Shown here one piece after another: positions 59,518-64,000 of a DNA stretch of 64,000 nucleotides. The DNA comes from Pseudomonas lurida (GTDB lineage Bacteria; Pseudomonadota; Gammaproteobacteria; Pseudomonadales; Pseudomonadaceae). Under the pieces are notes generated by a model that was not told the DNA's origin, ran no database searches, and saw only the letters and a list, made by a program, of their open reading frames with translations. The stretch spans positions 479,501-543,500 of the forward strand of contig NZ_PDJB01000001.1 in NCBI RefSeq assembly GCF_002563895.1, written 5' to 3'. The position numbers were made by a program, and so were the translations under genes. Each line of letters begins with the position of its first letter. The stretch's first letter is position 1.

Positions 59518-61494
59518 ATGTTCGCTCCTGCCAATCAAAGTCTCTTCACCCTGTCCCTCGATGGAGAACCCAGTGAACTCAAGGTCTTCGAGTTCCGTGG
59601 AGTTGAATCCATCAGCCAGCCCTATCGTTTTGAGCTCGAGCTGGTCAGCGAGCAAGCCGACCTTGACCTCGCGGGCTTGCTGCATCACCCGGCGTATCTC
59701 GGCTTCGATGATCACGGCCAGGGTGTTCATGGCCTGGTCTACCGGGTGGCACAGGGCGATTCTGGCCGGCGCCTGACGCGTTACCAGATGACGCTTGTGC
59801 CTCAGCTTGCCTACCTGGCGCACAGCAGCCACCAGCGGGTTTTCCAGCACAAGACCGTGCCGCAGATTGTTGCGCAAGTACTGGAGGGGCAGGGCATCCA
59901 GAGTGACCGCTTCGAATTCCGGCTCAGCGGGGCCTACCCCGAACGCGAGTATTGCGTGCAGTTTGGCGAGACAAATCTGGCGTTCATCCAGCGACTTTGC
60001 GCGCAGTTGGGCATTCACTATCACTTCCAGCATTCGACCGAGGGGCATTTGCTGGTGTTTGGTGATGACCAGACGGTCTTTGCCCAGGCCGACCGGCCTA
60101 CGCCGTATGCCCCCGGTTCCGGAATGGTGGCGGATACCGCGGCTATCAAGCGCTTTGCGGTGCACGTGCAGACCCGCACAACCGCAGTGAACCTGCGCGA
60201 TTATGACTTTCGCAAACCAGGCCTGGCGCTGGAAAGTGCAGTGGTTGGCGAGCAATTGCCGAAGCTTGAAGCGCAGGGTTTTCCCGGCCACTTCAGCGAT
60301 CGCGCCCATGGTAAATACCTCGCGCAGCGGGGCCTGGAACGGCATCGCAGCGACTACTGCATCGCGCGTGGCAAGGGTGATGAACCGGCATTGGCCAGTG
60401 GCCGGTTCCTCAAGCTGAGCGGTCACCCACGCGGTGAATGGAATGACCTGTGGCTGGTCACGCAAGTGACCCACGAGGGCAAGCAACCGCAGGTGCTGGA
60501 AGAAGCGGCGACCGAGGTGGCAGGCGCGGATTTTCACCAGGGTTATCGCAATGAATTTGTCGCCGCGCCGTGGGATGTGATCTTTCGCCCACCCCTGGAT
60601 GAGCAGGCGCGCCCGGTGATCTCGGGTTATCAACATGCCGTGGTCACCGGCCCCGCCAACAGTGAGATCCATTGCGACGAGTATGGCCGGGTCAAGGTGC
60701 AAATGGCCTGGGACCGCGTCGGTGAGCATGACGATCATGCCAGCTGCTGGCTGAGGGTTGCCAGCGGTTGGGCGCATGATCGCTATGGTTCGGTGCTGAT
60801 CCCGCGAGTCGGCATGGAAGTGCTGGTGGGCTTCGTCAATGGCGACATGGATATGCCGCTGGTGATGGGTTGCTTGCCCAACGCGGCGACCCAGGTGCCC
60901 CTCGATCTGCCGGCGGACAAGACCCGCAGTATCTTGCGCAGCCAGAGTAGCCCAGGCGGCGGTGGCTATAACGAGCTGCGCATCGAGGATCGCAAGGGGG
61001 CCGAGGAAATCTACCTGCGTGCCCAGCGGGACTGGACCCAACATGTGTTGCACGATCACAGGGTGACAGTGGGCGGCGAGTCGCACCACGAACTGCAAGG
61101 CCAAGAGCAGCGCATCACCCACGGCAACCGCTTCACCGACCTCAAGCAGGACGACCACCTGGTCGTGAGTGGCTCGCAGCAGATGCGTGCCGGGCAGTCG
61201 ATCCACATAGGTGCAGGGCAAAGCGTTGTTATCGATGCGGGGGCGACGGTCACGCTCCAGGCCGGTGGGCAGTCGATCACGCTGTCTGCCGGCGGCATTT
61301 TCAGCAGCGTACCGATTCAGTTAGGTGGTTCGCCCGTACCCGCGGCGGCGCCATTGATGCCTGGGTTCAAGGAAGCGTTGCTGGCTGTTATTCCAGCTCC
61401 CCTCAGCCGAGTGCAAGTGGCCAGCCTGAAGCGCAACGCGCCGTTTTGCGAAGAGTGCGAACGTTGCAGGAACGGCCAATGCAACCTCACCTGA
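59518..61494 (+). CDS. vgrG: Type VI secretion spike protein VgrG
   Basis: A 658-residue VgrG (TssI), the trimeric tip of the type VI tube. The gp27-like part covers about 1-380 (SLFTLSLDGEPSELKVFEFR, then LGIHYHFQHSTEGH). The gp5-like OB fold is at about 385-465 (SEIHCDEYGRVKVQM), followed by a beta-helix needle to about 600. No effector domain is fused. The extreme C-terminus is unusual: FCEECERCRNGQC, four cysteines in about 13 residues. The next gene encodes a DUF4123 adaptor, as expected for an effector-loading pair. No other type VI genes are in the window. Confidence 0.93.
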   Translation: MFAPANQSLFTLSLDGEPSELKVFEFRGVESISQPYRFELELVSEQADLDLAGLLHHPAYLGFDDHGQGVHGLVYRVAQGDSGRRLTRYQMTLVPQLAYLAHSSHQRVFQHKTVPQIVAQVLEGQGIQSDRFEFRLSGAYPEREYCVQFGETNLAFIQRLCAQLGIHYHFQHSTEGHLLVFGDDQTVFAQADRPTPYAPGSGMVADTAAIKRFAVHVQTRTTAVNLRDYDFRKPGLALESAVVGEQLPKLEAQGFPGHFSDRAHGKYLAQRGLERHRSDYCIARGKGDEPALASGRFLKLSGHPRGEWNDLWLVTQVTHEGKQPQVLEEAATEVAGADFHQGYRNEFVAAPWDVIFRPPLDEQARPVISGYQHAVVTGPANSEIHCDEYGRVKVQMAWDRVGEHDDHASCWLRVASGWAHDRYGSVLIPRVGMEVLVGFVNGDMDMPLVMGCLPNAATQVPLDLPADKTRSILRSQSSPGGGGYNELRIEDRKGAEEIYLRAQRDWTQHVLHDHRVTVGGESHHELQGQEQRITHGNRFTDLKQDDHLVVSGSQQMRAGQSIHIGAGQSVVIDAGATVTLQAGGQSITLSAGGIFSSVPIQLGGSPVPAAAPLMPGFKEALLAVIPAPLSRVQVASLKRNAPFCEECERCRNGQCNLT

Positions 61495-61529
61495 GTTCCA
61501 TCTTGGGGCTTTGACCTTAAAAGGACTTG

Positions 61530-62219
61530 ATGCCGATGTTACCCACCTTGCTTGCTGGTGAAAAAATCTTTGCGGTCATGGGGGCTGCCAGTGAGGCCAG
61601 GCCCTTGGAGGCTTGGCGTAAGCTCGTCGGTGGAGCCCCGCCGCGTCCCGTTTGGGCCGGTACGGCCTATGCGACATGGGAGGAGGTGATGCCCTACGTG
61701 GGGGTCGTTGAGCCGGGCAGTGCTTTCCTCGAATGGGCCGCTTCCACTGACGCTACCGATTGGGGGTGGCTGGCTCTATCGTCCAGCCCATTGGAGGAAG
61801 TGGTTGCACACCTGCAAAGCCTGACCAAGGTGCATCTGCCTGATGGCCAGGCGGTGTTTTTGCGCTTTTGGGATGGGGCGCAGTTTCTGCCGGTCATCCA
61901 GCAGTGGGGTGCTGAGATATTGCCGGTTTTCCAGCATTACCTGGTTAATGGCCAGTCGCTGACGGTTGTAACGGGGCCGGTCACTGCCGCCAAGGCGAGT
62001 CCATGGTGGCGAGTGCCTGCGGCGTTAGTGGAGCACCTGGCCGAGCAGTCGCCGCAGACCCTCATCCACAACCTGCTGCAATGGCTCGAAGAACAACGCC
62101 CCGACCTTCACACCGCCTTCGCAGCGACGACCTTGCAGCACAAGGTCGCCTACTTCGTGCGCGGCCCGAATATCAGCTATCAGGCGCTGGCCGAGGCCCT
62201 GGCCTCAGAGCTGGGTTGA
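61530..62219 (+). CDS. DUF4123 type VI effector-loading adaptor
   Basis: A 229-residue protein whose first part fits DUF4123: FAVMGAASEARPLEAWRKL, YVGVVEPGSAFLEW, GWLALSSSPLEEVVAHLQSL and VFLRFWDGAQFLPVI. Characterised members (Tec/Tap) load a toxin on the VgrG encoded next to them. Here no toxin follows; the next gene (metY) is on the other strand and overlaps this one by 15 bases at the 3' ends. AAGGA lies four bases before ATG 61530; ATG 61536 has better spacing and is possible. Confidence 0.8.
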   Translation: MPMLPTLLAGEKIFAVMGAASEARPLEAWRKLVGGAPPRPVWAGTAYATWEEVMPYVGVVEPGSAFLEWAASTDATDWGWLALSSSPLEEVVAHLQSLTKVHLPDGQAVFLRFWDGAQFLPVIQQWGAEILPVFQHYLVNGQSLTVVTGPVTAAKASPWWRVPAALVEHLAEQSPQTLIHNLLQWLEEQRPDLHTAFAATTLQHKVAYFVRGPNISYQALAEALASELG

Positions 62220-63482
62220 TCCCAGTGCCTGCTGCAGGTCTTCGATCAGGTCTTCGATCGCCTCGATGCCCACCGACAGGCGAATCATTTCCGGCTTCAC
62301 ACCGGCCTTGGCCTGTTCCTGCTCGTTCATCTGCCGGTGCGTGGTGGAGGCGGGGTGGCAGGCCAGGGACTTGGCATCGCCGATGTTCACCAGGCGCTTG
62401 AAGATCTGCAGGGCGTCGTAGAAGCGCACACCGGCTTCATAACCGCCTTTGAGGCCGAACGAAAGGATTGCCGACGGTTTGCCTTGCACATATTTCTGCG
62501 CCAGTTCGTGGTGTGGATGGTCTGGCAGGCCGGCGTAGCTGACCCATTCCACATCGGTGTGCCCTTGCAGGAACTGCGCGACTTTCAGGGCGTTTTCAGT
62601 GTGGCGCTCCATGCGCAACGCGAGGGTTTCCAGGCCTTGCAGCAGCAGGAACGCGTTCATCGGAGCCAGCGCGGCGCCCGTGTTACGTAGCGGCACGGTA
62701 CGGGCGCGGGCGATAAAGGCGGCCGGGCCGAATTTTTCGGTGTAGACCACGCCGTGATAGGCCGGCTCGGGCTGGTTGAGGCCGGGGAATTTCTCCGGGT
62801 AATCGGTCCAGGGGAAGGTGCCGCTGTCGACGATCACGCCGCCCAAGGCGTTGCCGTGGCCGCCGATGTATTTAGTCACCGAGTGCACGACGATATCGGC
62901 GCCGAACTGGATCGGCTTGCACAGGATCGGCGTGGCCACGGTGTTGTCCACCACCAGCGGCACGCCACGGGCATGCGCGACGTTGGCGAGCGCTTCGATG
63001 TCGATGATATTGCCCGCGGGGTTGCCGATGCTTTCGCAGTAAACCAGCTTGGTGTTGTCATCGATCAGTTCGGCAATGGCCTCGGCAGAGTCATCGCGGG
63101 CGAAGCGCACGTCGACGCCAAAGCTGGGCAATAAATGCGCGAACAACGTGTAGGTGCCGCCATACAGCTGTGGGGTGGTGACGATATTGTCGCCGGCACG
63201 GGTGAGGGTCTGGATCGCATAGTGGATCGCCGCGCTGCCCGCCGACACCGCGAGGGCGGCAATACCGCCTTCGAGCGCGGCGATGCGCTGCTCCAGCACG
63301 TCGTTGGTGGGGTTCATGATGCGTGTGTAGATGTTGCCGGGCACGTCCAGGTTGAACAGGTCGGCGCCGTGCTGGGCGTTGTCGAATTCGAAGGCGACGT
63401 TCTGGTAGATCGGCACGGCCACGGCCTTGGTGGTCGGGTCCGATTTGAAGCCGTGGTGCAGTGCAATGGTGGCGTCTTTCAT
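62205..63482 (-). CDS. metY: O-acetylhomoserine/O-succinylhomoserine sulfhydrylase
   Basis: PLP enzyme that makes homocysteine (or its analogues) from acylated homoserine and sulphide. The 425-residue product has normal length. Lys204 in HSVTKYIGGHG binds PLP, and YGGTYTLF, NPAGNIIDIEAL and DNTVATPILCKPI form the rest of the active site. ATG at 63482 is chosen because MKDATIALHHGFKSDPTT is the family opening; the longer frame upstream lies in the divergent gap and is rejected. It overlaps the DUF4123 gene by 15 bases at their 3' ends. Confidence 0.93.
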   Translation of the reverse strand: MKDATIALHHGFKSDPTTKAVAVPIYQNVAFEFDNAQHGADLFNLDVPGNIYTRIMNPTNDVLEQRIAALEGGIAALAVSAGSAAIHYAIQTLTRAGDNIVTTPQLYGGTYTLFAHLLPSFGVDVRFARDDSAEAIAELIDDNTKLVYCESIGNPAGNIIDIEALANVAHARGVPLVVDNTVATPILCKPIQFGADIVVHSVTKYIGGHGNALGGVIVDSGTFPWTDYPEKFPGLNQPEPAYHGVVYTEKFGPAAFIARARTVPLRNTGAALAPMNAFLLLQGLETLALRMERHTENALKVAQFLQGHTDVEWVSYAGLPDHPHHELAQKYVQGKPSAILSFGLKGGYEAGVRFYDALQIFKRLVNIGDAKSLACHPASTTHRQMNEQEQAKAGVKPEMIRLSVGIEAIEDLIEDLQQALGSTQL

Positions 63483-63526
63483 GGTGGTTTTTGACCTCCC
63501 TGGATGTGTTGAGCGCCCATTTGACC

Positions 63527-63614
63527 GTGTAGGCGCGGGCGTGCCGGCGATAGCATCACCGCGGAACATGGGTAATACCGCGTCGCCTGCATGGCGGGCA
63601 AGCCCGATCCCACC
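63527..63614. repeat. Degenerate REP pair
   Basis: GTGTAGGCGCGGGCGTGCCG and a mirrored GGCGGGCAAGCCCGATCCCACC end resemble the window's REP family but are diverged, especially the 5' arm. It lies in the divergent metY-rlmJ gap. Confidence 0.55.
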
Positions 63615-63734
63615 TAACCCGCTAGACCGTTTTCGGTGAGGCTCCTGCGTTTGCGACATAAGCACCGCCCGGCACGCCGCCCTGCACCAAAGCCTCGGTA
63701 AAAGGTAAACTTCGCCCCCTGCGCAGGAGCAACC

Positions 63735-64000
63735 ATGAATTATCGTCACGCCTTTCACGCCGGCAACCATGCCGATGTCTTCAAACACCTGACCTTGACT
63801 CGCCTCATCGCCTTGATGTCGCGCAAGGAACAGCCGTTCGCCTACCTCGACACCCATGCCGGGATCGGTTTGTACGACCTGCAGGGCGACCAGGCCAACC
63901 GCACGGGTGAGTACCTGGAAGGCATCGCCCGCCTGTGGGGCGAACGCGACCTGCCACCGCTGACCGCCGACTACATGCGCGTGCTGCACGAGATGAACCC
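63735..64000 (+). CDS. rlmJ: 23S rRNA (adenine(2030)-N6)-methyltransferase, N-terminal part
   Basis: Methylates A2030 of 23S rRNA. The first 88 residues are in the window: MNYRHAFHAGNHADVFKHL is the family's unusual N-terminal motif, and LDTHAGIGLYDL follows as the SAM-binding motif. AGGAG lies about five bases before the ATG. The gene runs off the right edge; RlmJ is usually about 280 residues. Confidence 0.93.
   Translation, partial: MNYRHAFHAGNHADVFKHLTLTRLIALMSRKEQPFAYLDTHAGIGLYDLQGDQANRTGEYLEGIARLWGERDLPPLTADYMRVLHEMN

Noticed and set aside
59326..61221. Minus-strand ORF of 631 codons opposite vgrG
   Set aside because: Antisense shadow; vgrG on the plus strand shows the full family layout.
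59518..62219. A complete type VI secretion cluster
   Set aside because: Only vgrG and its adaptor are present; no sheath, baseplate or membrane-complex genes are in the window.

Overview
The window looks like chromosome of a Pseudomonas from the P. fluorescens group. The GC-rich coding sequence, the gene order malic enzyme - ponA - pil genes - aroK - aroB - damX - gltB - gltD - hemE (as I remember it from P. aeruginosa) and many paired REP elements of the type TGTGGGAGCGGGCTTGC all point there. No rRNA, tRNA, CRISPR array, insertion sequence or prophage was recognised.

Region 1 (1-20.9 kb) is core chromosome: the end of malic enzyme, the bifunctional penicillin-binding protein PonA, a divergent type IV pilus alignment operon, shikimate genes aroK/aroB, the cell-division SPOR protein DamX, glutamate synthase gltBD, hemE, and a divergent MFS/LysR pair. 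The pilus operon is strikingly condensed. PilM lacks most of its C-terminal half, PilO and PilP are one polypeptide, and PilQ has no AMIN domains.

Region 2 (21.0-38.5 kb) is one tightly overlapping minus-strand operon of about 20 genes for an aryl polyene (APE), a membrane-anchored, xanthomonadin-like pigment made by a type II polyketide system. It has two acyl carrier proteins, a KS/chain-length-factor pair, a second KS, KR, dehydratases, an AMP ligase fused to a dehydratase, a MIO-type ammonia lyase, acyl- and glycosyltransferases, a thioesterase, an MMPL exporter, a LolA-like carrier and lipoproteins. It also encodes a flavoprotein carrying flavin-dependent halogenase motifs, so the product may be halogenated. 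A REP pair sits inside the 5' end of the LolA-like gene. A good sigma70-like promoter lies upstream of the first gene.

Region 3 (38.5-53.4 kb) is mixed: an orphan ParA ATPase, thioredoxin TrxC, a HigBA toxin-antitoxin pair with a palindromic operator, SelO, a giant MscK-type mechanosensitive channel, the K+/H+ antiporter NhaP2, a chemoreceptor, a ZapB-like/ZapA pair without the expected 6S RNA downstream, two small unknown genes and an acyl-CoA dehydrogenase.

Region 4 (53.4-64 kb) is proline use (trifunctional putA and divergent putP, separated by five GTTGCA PutA-type operators), an orphan type VI secretion pair (vgrG plus a DUF4123 adaptor) with no effector after it, metY, and the start of rlmJ. 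REP pairs sit at most gene ends.
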